In this document: piece by piece, positions 44,154-54,023 of the stretch
Position numbering within the stretch: the first letter of the stretch is position 1
Layout: the number at the start of each line of letters is the position of its first letter
NCBI GenBank assembly: GCA_963585895.1
Contig: OY757921.1
Span: forward strand, 85,502,177-85,566,176
Origin: Sepioteuthis lessoniana
Taxonomy: Eukaryota; Mollusca; Cephalopoda; Myopsida; Loliginidae
Reading direction: 5' to 3'
DNA: 64,000 bases
Position numbers and translations under genes: made by a program
Notes under the pieces: model-generated
Seen by the model: the letters and a program-made list of their open reading frames with translations, nothing else
Told to the model about the DNA's origin: nothing
The model's database searches: none

Positions 44154-44494
44154 TGATACCAATAATTATATGGTTTTAAAAAATTATGTCTATCTAATAA
44201 TAACTATTCTTTACAAACTGTTATAGGTTTGAGGTAACTAATAATAATATTAACTTACTTGTGTAAAAAAACAGAATTTGGCATTAAATAACCTATAAAG
44301 GTTGATATGTCAAAAACCCACACAACCAACCAATTCATCATAAAAATCTTGAATAGGAAGTTATTCTTCATACAAACAATTTGTATTTATTGATAGATTA
44401 TTCCTATTTAATACAAATTACCAACTGGTTTCAAGAAATTGTCTATATTTAATAAAAAAGGTCATTTGTTTGCACGCATTTATATAGTTTCAAG

Positions 44495-44757
44495 TAAAGT
44501 TGGTGACCTAAGTCATGGGTGACCCAAAAGTTCCCTTTTCAATTTCTCTGACACCACGATGTAGGGGATTGTGTTACTCCATTTCTTGGATTGCTCCCAC
44601 TTTGTTCTTGATACATACTTTATAAGGTGAGTGTTAAAGAAGGTGGTATCAAGTACATATTTTGAGTCTTTTGCATGACTCGCCCTCGGATTGAACTCCG
44701 GTCTCCTGGACCCTTGGCAAACACTCTACTCATTAGGCCAAATGTCCTGGCCTAATG
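44495..44757 (-). mobile_element. F-type SINE
   Basis: Antisense: AAAGTTGGTGACCTAAGTCA, TTCCCTTTTCAATTTC, CAAGTACATATTTTGAGTCT, and the head with CGGATTGAACTCCGGTCTCC. Confidence 0.8.
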
Positions 44758-44782
44758 AGCAGTGTGTTTAAAGTAACTAATA

Positions 44783-45073
44783 ATATTTACCAACCCCTCC
44801 GCTTGGGCAGGAAATGGCACAAGGTCACTTTTTAAGCGGAGTTTAACAGGTTTTAATTTAGAGTTTTCATTCTCCTAGACTAGTTGCTTCACCAAGGCAG
44901 AAGAACCTAGTCTGTCCTACTATTTACTCATAGCTGAAGGGAGAATAATTGGATTCATACCTTTCCCAAGGGTATTAGTGCTATGTGAAATGCAATCAGT
45001 CTTGTCCAGGATTTGAACTCGTATCGCCGTGTCCACTTCCTACGACGATAACCATTACACCACGGGCACCTCC
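44783..45073 (-). mobile_element. A-type SINE with 14-bp TSD
   Basis: Full antisense A: TTTACCAACCCCTCCGCTTG to CACCACGGGCACCTCC. TSD TAAAGTAACTAATA at 44769-44782 and 45074-45087. Confidence 0.94.
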
Positions 45074-45172
45074 TAAAGTAACTAATACTAACACTTAATA
45101 AATAATCTTAACTTCAAGTAGCTATCATTGATACATATAATTTACGATTATATGTGAATTATTCCTATTTAA

Positions 45173-45710
45173 TATTGCCTTGTTAGCTGGGGCTGTAGAA
45201 TACACTGACTGCACCTCAAACGAGGATATGACACTAAACAATCTCATGGTGAGGTTCCAGCAGTGTTGGAGCTTTGGGGAATGCGGAGTACTCCTTCATT
45301 ACCATCGCTCCCAGGTCCACTCTGGCCCGGCATGGTAGCACCTGATAGGGCCCTATCTATGGGTTAAATAAGACTAACGGCATACTTATGCTAAAATGAA
45401 TTGTTTGAGTAAACTGAATAGCTTGAAATAGAAATGTTTTTGACAATTAAACTGTACTTACATTTTATACTGCGTGCAGAGGCTTAACTGAATTATTTAA
45501 ACTAGAACTGTTTTTCGACATTAAAACTGTATTTACACTTAACTGAATTGTTATATATAACTGCTTGAATAGTTTGAAATAGCAATGTTTTTGACAATTA
45601 AACTGTGTACTTATGCTAAAGTGAATTGTTTAAAATAGAACATATTATTTACATAAAAATGGATTTGGCGTTAAATAACCTACAAATAAAACCCAACAAA
45701 CCAAACCAAA
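45173..45710 (+). mobile_element. D-type retroposon with 9-bp TSD
   Basis: Sense D: GCTGGGGCTGTAGAATACAC, head, subrepeats, GGATTTGGCGTTAAATAACC tail (the GGTTGATATG part is deleted). TSD CCTATTTAA at 45164-45172 and 45711-45719. Confidence 0.88.
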
Positions 45711-45884
45711 CCTATTTAACACAAATAATTTCACTGAGTTTTTGGTTTCAAGTATTCTAATCTAATACTAATTAGGTTTTAAGTTATATGTTTCGAAAAA
45801 CAAATAATAATCTTTTGTGAATAAATAGAGTTTCTCGTGATTGTTCCTAATGTAAATACTTTACATCAAGTATGGTTTTAGGCA

Positions 45885-46287
45885 ACTTTAGATACAAACG
45901 GATCACGTAATCCTGGCCAGAAGACCAGACCTCATCAGAATTAAAAAGAAAAAATAAACTTTCTATCTAGTAGATTTTGCTATTCTGGTGGACCAAAGCA
46001 AAAAATAAAAGAAAGCTAAAAGATAGGCAAATACGTAGACTTTGCCTGACAACTAAAAATGTTGTGAAACATGAAGCTGACGGTGATACCATTTGTGGTT
46101 GATGCACCTGGAACGGTCCCAAAAAGCTTGGAATAAAGAATGGAGGAATAGGAAATCCGGACCACACCACAGGTAAGATTGGCTAGAATACGGAGAAAAG
46201 TCCTGGACACGTGAGGAAACTTGCTGTCTCTTAGATTCTAGATAAAGCCCTCCAGCTAACGCTGATATGAATAATTGCAAAAAGAGA

Positions 46288-46322
<35 letters not shown>
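45885..46322 (+). pseudogene. RLE-type (Dong/R4-like) LINE 3' end with (AAT)n
   Basis: Broken reading frames correspond to the endonuclease-like C-terminus of the LINE represented at 48156-48770. The order is ACGGATCACGTAATCCTGGCC, CCTGGAACGGTCCCAAAAAG, GTCCTGGACACGTGAGGAAA, CAGCTAACGCTGATATGA, and an (AAT)n run at 46288-46322. Heavily degraded. Confidence 0.7.
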
Positions 46323-46324
<2 letters not shown>

Positions 46325-46485
46325 CCATCAGCACAGATATCCCTGACTCTCTCTCACCACCCCTCCCAATCGTCCATCTCTTTCGGCAGGTCCTCAGGGC
46401 TACACCCCGTATCCTCATTGAACTGCTGTATGTAGGTGCGAGCTGGTCGCCCTGCCTTTGCTCGGCCATGTGAAGAGGTCCATAC
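46323..46485 (-). pseudogene. Antisense RTE-like LINE 3' fragment (chimera part, unit 1)
   Basis: GCCATCAGCACAGATATCCC to GTGAAGAGGTCCATACAT is the antisense coding end of the RTE-like LINE. It joins directly to the RLE-LINE segment at 46486. The identical junction recurs at 47095. Confidence 0.8.
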
Positions 46486-46924
46486 ATAAACTCCTATGGG
46501 ACTTTGACATACACACGGATCACCTAATCTCGGCCAGAAGACCAGACCTTATAATAATTAACAAAAAAAGAAAAAGAGAGAATTTGTAAAATTGTCGATT
46601 TGCTGTCCCAGCTGACCACAGAAGAAAACTGAAAGAATGCGAAAAGAAGGATTAGTTCATCGGCCTTGCTAGTGAATTGAAAAAGTTGTGGACCATGAGA
46701 GTAACGATTGTACTAATTGGGATTGGTGCTTTTGGCACAATAACTAAAGGATTATAAAAAGGCCTGGAGGACTTGGAAGTTGGCGGACGGGTACAGACTA
46801 TCCAAATGACATTACTGAGAACGGCCAGAATACTAGGGACTTGAGGTGACTTGCTATCACTCAAACTCCAGTGAAAACCATCAGCTAACACTAATGTGAA
46901 AGTAAATAATAATAATAATAATAA
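46486..46924 (+). pseudogene. RLE-type LINE 3' end with (AAT)n (unit 1)
   Basis: CTCCTATGGGACTTTGACAT, ATCACCTAATCTCGGCCAGA, ATTGGTGCTTTTGGCACAAT, CCATCAGCTAACACTAATG, and an (AAT)n end. Frames equivalent to ADHRxKLKESEKKD are broken. Confidence 0.8.
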
Positions 46925-47095
46925 TCTTGTCGTACTATCACCACGGTTATCCCTGACCCTCTATCGCTACCCCTCCAAATCGATCATCTCTTCCGGCAGG
47001 TCCTCAGGGCTACACCCCGTATCCTCATTGAACTGCTGTATGTAGGTGCGAGCTGGTCGCCGTGCCTTTGCTCGGCCATGTGAAGAGGTCCATAC
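46925..47095 (-). pseudogene. Antisense RTE-like LINE 3' fragment (chimera part, unit 2)
   Basis: Same fragment and same junction as 46323-46485, offset by 610 bp. Confidence 0.8.
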
Positions 47096-47556
47096 ATGAA
47101 CTTCTATGGGACTTTGACATACACACGGATCACCTAATCTCGACCAGAAAACCAGACCTTACAATAATCAACAAAAAACGAGAACTTGCAAAATTGTCGA
47201 CTTTGCTGTCCCGGCTGACCACAGAATAAAACTGAAAGAATCTGAAAAGAAGGATAAGTACCTCGACCTTGCTAGAGAATTGAAGAAACTATGGAATATG
47301 AAATTGTCGGTGGTACGAATTGTGATTGGAGCTTTTGGCACAGTGACTGAAGGATTTTATTAAAGGGCCTGGAGGATTTGGAAGTTGGCGGACGTGTGGA
47401 GACCATCCAAATGACAGCATTAATGAAGACGGCCAGGATACAGAGAAGAGTCCTGGAGACGTGAGGAGACTTGCTGTCACTAAAACTCCTGTGAAAAACC
47501 ATCAGCAAACGCTGATGAGAAAAACTCTAAAAGGGGTAAATAATAATAATAATAAT
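47096..47556 (+). pseudogene. RLE-type LINE 3' end with (AAT)n (unit 2)
   Basis: Parallel to 46486-46924 and slightly better preserved: HRIKLKESEKKDKYLDLARE and LWNMKLSVVRIVIGAFGTVT can be read at about 47220-47350, followed by frame loss. It ends in CAAACGCTGATGAGAAAAAC and an (AAT)n run. Confidence 0.85.
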
Positions 47557-47841
47557 CCTATTTACCAACCCCTCCGCTCGGGCAGGATATGACACAAGGT
47601 CAATTTTTATGCGGAGTTTAACAGGTTTGACTTCAGAGTTTTCCTTCTCCTAGACTAGTTGCTTCATCAAGGCTGAAGAGCCGAGTCTGCCCTACTACTT
47701 ACCCATTGCTGGCGGGAGAATAATTGGATTCATACGTTTCCCAAGGGTATTAGTGCTATGTGAAATGCAATCAGTCAGGTCCAGGATTTGAACTCGTGTC
47801 GCCGTGTTCATTTCCTACGCCGATATTAATTACACCACGGA
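47557..47841 (-). mobile_element. A-type SINE inside an (AAT)n tract
   Basis: Antisense A: TTTACCAACCCCTCCGCTCG to the truncated head complement at TTACACCACGG. (AAT)n occurs on both sides, so the TSD cannot be told apart from the microsatellite. Confidence 0.88.
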
Positions 47842-47844
47842 TTG

Positions 47845-47864
<20 letters not shown>

Positions 47865-47877
<13 letters not shown>

Positions 47878-48155
47878 TCCCAGCGCACCACAGAGTAAAA
47901 CTGAGAGAATGTAAAAAGAAAAATAAGTACCCGGGAGTGACGATTATACCAAAAATAATTGCTGCTCATAGTAGAGTCACCAAAGCTTTGGTACAAGGAC
48001 AGGAGAACTTGGAAATAAGAGGACGAGTAGATCCCATCCAAACTACAGCATTATTGAGATCGCTCAGAATCCTGAGAAGAGTCCTGGAGACTCAAGGAGA
48101 CTTGCTTTCACACAAACGCTAACGCTGATGGGAAAAACTCTCAGAGAGTAAAATA
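47865..48155 (+). pseudogene. RLE-type LINE 3' end
   Basis: A frame with APxHRVKLRECKKKNKYPGV and QENLEIRGRVDPIQTTALL, LRILRRVLETQGDLL can be followed at about 47877-48122. This is the C-terminal end of the RLE LINE. Confidence 0.8.
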
Positions 48156-48770
48156 ACAATCAATCACATAATAAGTGAATGTAATAAATTAGCACAGAAA
48201 GAGTAAAAGACAAAACACCATTGGGTGGGGAGAGTGATCTACTTGGAACAGTGCAAGAAATTTCAATTTGACCATACGAACAAATGATATATGCACAACC
48301 CAGCATCTGTGCAGTAGAATAAGGCGCATGAACTCCTTTAGGATTTTGACATAAAAACGGATCACCTAATTTCGGCCAAACGATCAGACCTTATGATAAT
48401 TAACAGCAAAAAAAAGAGAACCGGCAGAATTATGAACTTTGCTATTCCGGCTGACCAGAGAGTGAAATTGAAAGAAAGTGAAAAGAAGGATAAGGACCTG
48501 GACCTTGCTTGGGAATTGAAAAGAATGTGGAAGATGAAAGTGACGATTATTAAAATTGTAATTGGTGCTCTTGGTACAGTCACCAAAGGATTGGTATAAG
48601 GACTGGAGGATTGGAAAAAAAAGAGAAAAAGGGGAGACTGTTCAAAGCCAGAATACTGTAAAGAGTCAGGGAGACTTGAAAAGACTTGTTGTCACTCAGA
48701 CTCCAGTGAAAGACCATCAGCTAACACTGATGTGAAAAACGCCCAAGGAGTAAAAATAATAATTGGTACA
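48156..48770 (+). pseudogene. RLE-type LINE: zinc-knuckle half plus endonuclease-like C-terminus
   Basis: The best-preserved RLE fragment. INHIISECNKLAQKE (knuckle His and Cys) is followed by a stop. Then come KKFQFDHTNK, RSDLMIINSKKKRTGRIMNF with AIPADQRVKLKESEKKDKDL, and RMWKMKVTIIKIVIGALGTV. RSD replaces the expected PD, and MNF replaces a D/E-bearing word, so the nuclease-type acidic residues are lost. It ends in AACACTGATGTGAAAAACGC. Confidence 0.85.
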
Positions 48771-48908
48771 ATCCCCAAAAGATTGGTAAAGGAACTCGAA
48801 GGCTTAGAAATTATAAGGCAACTGGAGACCATTCAAACTAGAGCATTAAAAAGATTGGCCAAAATACTACGAAGAATCCAAGAGATTTGCTGTCACTTAG
48901 TCTCCAAA
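48771..48908 (+). pseudogene. RLE-type LINE 3' end fragment
   Basis: GTACAATCCCCAAAAGATTGG, ACTGGAGACCATTCAAACTA and GATTTGCTGTCACTTAGTC match the last 150 bp of the family. Confidence 0.75.
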
Positions 48909-49790
48909 AAAGAGAACCGGCAGAATTATGGAATTTGCTGTTCCGGCTGACCAGAGATTAAAATTGTAAGAAAGTGAAAAGAAGGATAAGTGTTGTATTT
49001 TGACCTTCGACCCGGCCAAAAATGCCATTCAAGGTGAGGCACCGGAAGGAAGTGACACATTCTAATGGCAGTTACGAGAGGAAATCGCATGGGCGGAAAT
49101 TGGCTGATGAAATGGGACGAGGTAAAAAATTCCCATGGTACACTTATAGACTGACGCACCGGAAGAGAGTGACTTGTGAATTGCATGACAGTTATTTTCG
49201 CTTAATGACGATCAAACATGCGATTCCAAAGATCGAGTAGGTGACTGAGTGGGCGTAGACTATTATATAACTCAGTCAAGACAGAAGTCAGTCTGTTAGA
49301 GTTAGAGAAGGAACGGAGTTATAGACGAGATGTGGTAAGGAAAGCCACACCAGGCCGAAGGGGCTCGGGGCCCCTGATTGAATTGGGGTCCAGAGAAGTT
49401 GCTGATAAGATGCAGTAAAGAAAGCCATCAACCAGCAGAGAGCTGGGCCGCTGGGCCTCCGGTTGAGCATCTGGGGAACGAGAAAGACAACGTTGACGCC
49501 CATAAGAGTATGGGTCAAAATATTGCAGTTTCTGTTCGGTCTCCAACTCCCTCTCACACGAAAACCTCGAGTAACCCTTTTAGAACCCTTACAATAAAGT
49601 GAGAGGTACATATTTGTCTAAAGAAGTCTTCCTGCGTCTTTATTATTGTGTTGTTATGATACAGCACATGAGAATATAACATAAGTACCAGGACCTTGCT
49701 TGGGAATTAAAAAAAACTGTGGAAGATGAAAGTGACGATTATAAAAATTGTAATTGGCTCTCTAACGACGGTGAAAAAATCTCTCAAATG
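48909..49790 (+). pseudogene. RLE-type LINE fragment split by a solo LTR
   Basis: The left part (to 48990) reads AGAGAACCGGCAGAATTATG to GAAAAGAAGGATAAG. The right part (from 49682) resumes with TAAGTACCAGGACCTTGCTT, exactly continuous with the LINE consensus. The 4 bp TAAG are duplicated around the LTR. Confidence 0.8.
48991..49681 (+). mobile_element. Solo LTR, copy 1 (TG...CA, 4-bp TSD)
   Basis: This 691-bp element starts TGTTGTATTTTGACC, ends GAATATAACA and is flanked by TAAG (48987-48990, 49682-49685). A TATA-like TATTATATAAC lies at 49259-49270 and a poly(A) signal AATAAA at about 49592, the U3-R layout of an LTR. A homologous copy lies at 55103-55752. No internal retrotransposon sequence is near, so it is a solo LTR left by LTR-LTR recombination. 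Strand is taken from the TATA/AATAAA order. Confidence 0.8.
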
Positions 49791-50814
49791 AGTAGCAATC
49801 ATTATAATTCGTACTAAACAGTTATAGCTTCAAATAATTATAGTTAATACAAATTATTTACAGTTATATGCATTCAAGTAACTGATAATAATCTTAAGTT
49901 CAAAACTTGTAAACTCAAATTTGCTATCAGGTCAATGACTCTTTTGTTAAAAAATCTTTTTACAAAGTAGAAACACAAAGATCACGAGAAATGAACTTTT
50001 CATTCGTCTAGACAAGACCTCGAATAAATGTAATGTTTGCTCCATGTCCGGGAATATGTCATTTGGATATTATCCCTTCACCCGATATCCACGGCAGGGA
50101 ATTAGCTTACAAACAGAAAGATCTATAAATGTTCGATAATTCTAAGGCAGATATGCTTATTAAGATATCAGCTGAATCATTCAGTCATATCCCGGCGGGC
50201 TATAATTGACCACGCTTAACCTTTGAGATTTTTCTGATAAGGAAATTGGTTGTCTCCGGGAATTCAGAAAATATAATATAACCGTCGCTCTTAATCGACA
50301 TTTCTTTTTTGTCGTATATCGGTCGTTCATGAAGTATTTTTCCCTGACCATCATGGATGGTCAGGGAAAAATAAATAACAAAGAATTTTGCATTATACTT
50401 CTCAAATATACTCTCTCCTGAATGGATTAAAAAAGGAAAAAAAAACAAAAAAAAAAAACAGAGCCACCCAACTCACAGAATACAGATTGCTTAGGGCCAG
50501 AGGTCTTCGTTAAATATAACGTATCGTGGCGTGAATTAATAAAACCCGAAGGGAGAATTGGGGTAAGCAGACAAAAGGCATATCAACCCCGTCTGCGTCC
50601 ATTGTCTTGAACAACACTTTAAAAATTGGAAATGGTAAGTTAATCAAAGCGCACATATTTGTTTCTCGGACGAGTGCATTGGTTATTGGCAGAAAATCAG
50701 ACAGTGAAAATTATCCTAGACAAAGGACGAAAATTCTACCAATACGCTAGTTAGAAGCCACTCGACACTGAAATAACCCCGTCTTTTTGACGGAAACTGC
50801 TAGAATAAATAGGT
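49791..50814. other. Unique DNA with a perfect hairpin
   Basis: No gene or repeat family recognised, apart from the 18-bp-arm palindrome at 50335-50373, which is listed separately. Confidence 0.45.
50335..50373. repeat. Perfect inverted repeat, 18-bp arms, 3-bp loop
   Basis: TATTTTTCCCTGACCATC, then ATG, then its exact reverse complement. It is an isolated, mismatch-free hairpin in unique DNA. Confidence 0.95.
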
Positions 50815-51522
50815 TCATTTTTATGGCATTATCGTCCATTGTAGGTCATAACATACCAAATAATTTTCATACAAATATTAAATATATGAATCCTAAAATC
50901 ATTTTGAAAATAACATTTTTAAACAAGTTTGAGCGCATTTGTTTTTTGCACACAGTTAAATGGTTTCATCTAATTTCAAACAGTTCAGTTTAGCATACGT
51001 ATAGTCTTCGGTTAAATACAATTAGTTATTGGTTTAGATACAGTTTTTTGTTTACATACAGTTAAACGGTCTAACAGTTCTATTTCAAGCAATTCAGTTT
51101 TGCATATCAACAAAGTCAAGTGGTTCCAAGTATTGCTATGTATCAGTAATAATCTAAGTCATTTGTTTACACACAGTTAAATGATCAAACAGTTCCATTT
51201 CAAACAACTCAGTTTAGTATAGATATAGTTTTTTGTTAACACACTGTAAAATACAAAAAGAGTTTCAAACAATTCAGTTTAGCGTAATTACAGTTTAGTT
51301 TTACTTGACCCATAGATATGACCCTATCAAGTGCTACCCCTCCCGGCCAGAGTGAACCAGGGAGCGATGGCACTAAAGGGGTACATCCCATTCTCCAAAG
51401 CTCCAGCATTACTGAAGCCTTAAAATCAGATTGTTTCGTGTCCTATCCAGGACACTCGCTGGGGAAGTCTTACTCCTCAGCTGAGATGAAGTCAGTGTAT
51501 TCTGTCCCGGCTGACTGAGCCA
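50815..51522 (-). mobile_element. D-type retroposon, long subrepeat array
   Basis: Antisense: TTTATGGCATTATCGTCCAT (diverged tail), about nine subrepeats (CAATTCAGTTTAGC, CATTTGTTTACACACAG), head CCCATAGATATGACCCTATC to GTCCCGGCTGACTGAG. Confidence 0.82.
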
Positions 51523-51823
51523 TGTTAATATAAATCATAAACGTTGCTTTTAGCAGAATGTTTGCTTTGTTTTTCATTTTTACATCGAGGCGTTCAAAGA
51601 GTAATGGTTCTCTTCTTAAGAAGTGGATTTGGCAACCCATCTTCGAATCCTAACAGAAAACAAAGAAAAACCAAAAAAAAAAACCAAACTGTGCAACATA
51701 AAGTGGACTGTTATACTATTTGTAGTTAGGTTTTTCGAATGGTCTACAAAGACACGGAAAAGATTTGGGTTGAAATGGAAATCAAACAAAGAATAGAGAT
51801 AATCCAGAACAAAAAACATATCA

Positions 51824-52795
51824 TTATCATCATCATCATCATCACTATGTCGTACCGCTAGTACGGATATCCCTGACCCTCTCTCACCACTTCTCCCTAT
51901 TATTCATCGCCTCTGGCAGTTCTTCAAGGCTACATCCCGTATCCTGACGTAGCTACTGAATGTATGTTCGAGCTGGTCGTCCTGCTTTTGCCTGGCCATA
52001 TGTGGGGGTCCAGAGGAGTATATCTCTTATTAGCTCGTCCCTGCTTCTCTGGCAGTGTCCTGCATGTCTGGTTCGTCTAGCTTGGATAGTTTTCGTAATG
52101 GGTGCAAGTGGCCGTATAGTTGGTGCTTTGTGGGGTGTTGCCTCCAGGACTTGTTCAATATTGCTCGCAGCATTCTTGTGTAATTGCCGTCTAGCTTCTT
52201 CTCCAGCCGTTTTGTTAGCGTCCAAGTAGTGCATCCATACAGCAGTATCGATACGACCGCTGCCTGGAAGAAACTGCGTTTCATTTTATCGGTCAGGTCT
52301 GATTTCCATATGATCGATAGGTTATCGATAGCTTTCCATGCCTTTGTTAGCCGCGTGTCGATGTCCTTTTCGGTTGATGAGACGCTGCTTAATAGGGAGG
52401 TGAACTTGTCTACTAGTTTCAGAGAGGTTCCGTCTAGTGTGGAGATGTCGCCTGTTTTATTATAGCACATATCTTTTGTTTTGTGTGCATTGACATGGAG
52501 GCCAATGCTTGCGGTGGCTCGTTCCTAACTATGCAGTAGTGTTTCGGCTTGGTTGGGTTAATTTGGCAGTATCACTATGTTATCGGCGTAGTCGGCGTCG
52601 GTAATTGTTTTGGCGAGGTAGCTTATGCCTCTTTTCTTTGTCAGTTCGAAGCCGTTTTCTCTGATTTTATCAATCGATGTTCTAACCAGGTAATCTAGAC
52701 AGATGATAAAGAGGTATGGGGCTAGCGTATCCCCTAGTAGTATTCCTGCTACAATGTTGAGGTATTCTGTGTCTTCATCTGGTGAACGTAGCATA
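51824..52795 (-). pseudogene. Antisense RTE-like LINE, RT to 3' end
   Basis: About 970 bp on the minus strand. It starts (right edge, 52795) at the KVRSPDGD-equivalent LRSPDEDTEYLNIVAG. It includes motif B with GILLGDTLAPYLFIICLDY (Q to L), motif C as YADN (DADYADNIVIL), then MCYNKTGDISTLDGTSLKLV to the C-terminus and a (CAT)n tail complement. Frames break near 52540 and 52030. Both the motif B and motif C changes point to loss of activity. Confidence 0.9.
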
Positions 52796-52799
52796 CATA

Positions 52800-52920
52800 A
52801 TAAAACCTAAAATAGAAGCCGTGTGGAGACCTCAGGAGACTTGCTGTCATTCAATGATCAGGAAAAAACACAGCTAAAAACGAGTAAGAAAAACTCGTAA
52901 AGAATTTAATAAATAAATAA
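52800..52920 (+). pseudogene. RLE-type LINE 3' terminus
   Basis: GTGGAGACCTCAGGAGACTTGC to AAAACTCGTAAAGAATTTAA with a TAAA-type tail. Confidence 0.65.
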
Positions 52921-53109
52921 TAGACACTTTAAAACTACGTCCATGCCTGTGATAGCAGTAGCTGAGGGTATAATAAAGAAAGGGACAGATAAACATTGAC
53001 AAAATACATGGTAGCCCCATCCTATTTAAAAATGCACTTTGCGGAACTGCTCATCTTTGGAGACGACAATCATTGTGATAGGAAAAGTTGCACCTAAAAG
53101 TATGGATGG

Positions 53110-53401
53110 AGGTGCCCGTGGTGTAGTCGTTATCGTCGTAGGGAAATGAACACGGCGACTCGAGTTCAAATCCTGGACGAGACTGATTGCGTTTAACATA
53201 GCACTAATACCCTTGGGAAAGGTATGAATCCAATTATTCTCCCTCCAGCTATGGGTAAATAGTAGGACAGACTAGGTTCTTCAGCCTTGGGCAGGCAAGT
53301 AGTTTAGGAGAAGGAAAACTCTGAATTCAAACCTGTTAAACTCCGCTTAAAAATTGACCTTGTGTCATATCCTGCCCGAGCGGAGGGGTTGGGTAAATAG
53401 T
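53110..53401 (+). mobile_element. A-type SINE with 18-bp TSD
   Basis: Complete A, GTGCCCGTGGTGTAGTCG to GGGGTTGGGTAAATAG. The perfect TSD ACCTAAAAGTATGGATGG lies at 53092-53109 and 53402-53419. This is the clearest A copy for defining the consensus. Confidence 0.96.
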
Positions 53402-53449
53402 ACCTAAAAGTATGGATGGCAAACAGAATGCCTATACTTAAAATCATTC

Positions 53450-53695
53450 CGCACTCTAGGTTTCGGGCAAAGACCCGATGAAGTATAGCAGGAATATGAA
53501 ATTAAAGCTGAAATTAAATAATGGAACGGTCCTAAAAAGTTTAGAGAGGGAGACAAAGGAAGTGGAAATCTGGGGAAGAATCAAGACTATCATGACAACA
53601 GAATTGTTGGGATCGGATAGAATACTGGGAAAAATTCTGAAGACATAAGGGGACTTACTCTCACTCAGACTCGAGTGTACGGTCACGAATAGATT
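53450..53695 (+). pseudogene. RLE-type LINE 3' fragment
   Basis: GGAACGGTCCTAAAAAGTTT, GTGGAAATCTGGGGAAGAATC, TACTGGGAAAAATTCTGAAG and ACTTACTCTCACTCAGACTC match the family 3' end in order. Confidence 0.65.
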
Positions 53696-53712
53696 AACAT
53701 TTATAATATGGT

Positions 53713-54006
53713 ACTATTTACCAACCCCTCCGCTCGGGCAGGATATGACACAAGGTCAATTTTTAAGCGGAGTTTAACAGGTTTGAATTCAGAGTTTTCC
53801 TTCTCCTAGACTAATTGCCTCACCAAGGCTGAAGAACCTAGTCCGTCCTACTATTTACCCATAGCTGGAGGGAGAATAAGGGGGTTCATACCTTTCCCAA
53901 GGGTATTTGCCCGAAAGTGAACGTAATAGCGCGACTGGAGTACGAACTCGCGTACTACGATTCCGCAGTGCATCGCTTTAACCATTACACCACGAGGACA
54001 CCCCAA
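53713..54006 (-). mobile_element. B-type SINE with 17-bp TSD
   Basis: Antisense: A-type tail and body (TTTACCAACCCCTCCGCTCG) fused to the B head complement (GCGCGACTGGAGTACGAACT, TACGATTCCGCAGTGC). TSD AACATTTATAATATGGT at 53696-53712 and 54007-54023. Confidence 0.95.
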
Positions 54007-54023
54007 AACATTTATAATATGGT

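Noticed and set aside
50200..50448. 82-codon frame spanning the perfect hairpin
   Set aside because: Short, no recognisable domain, and part of it is dictated by the palindrome.
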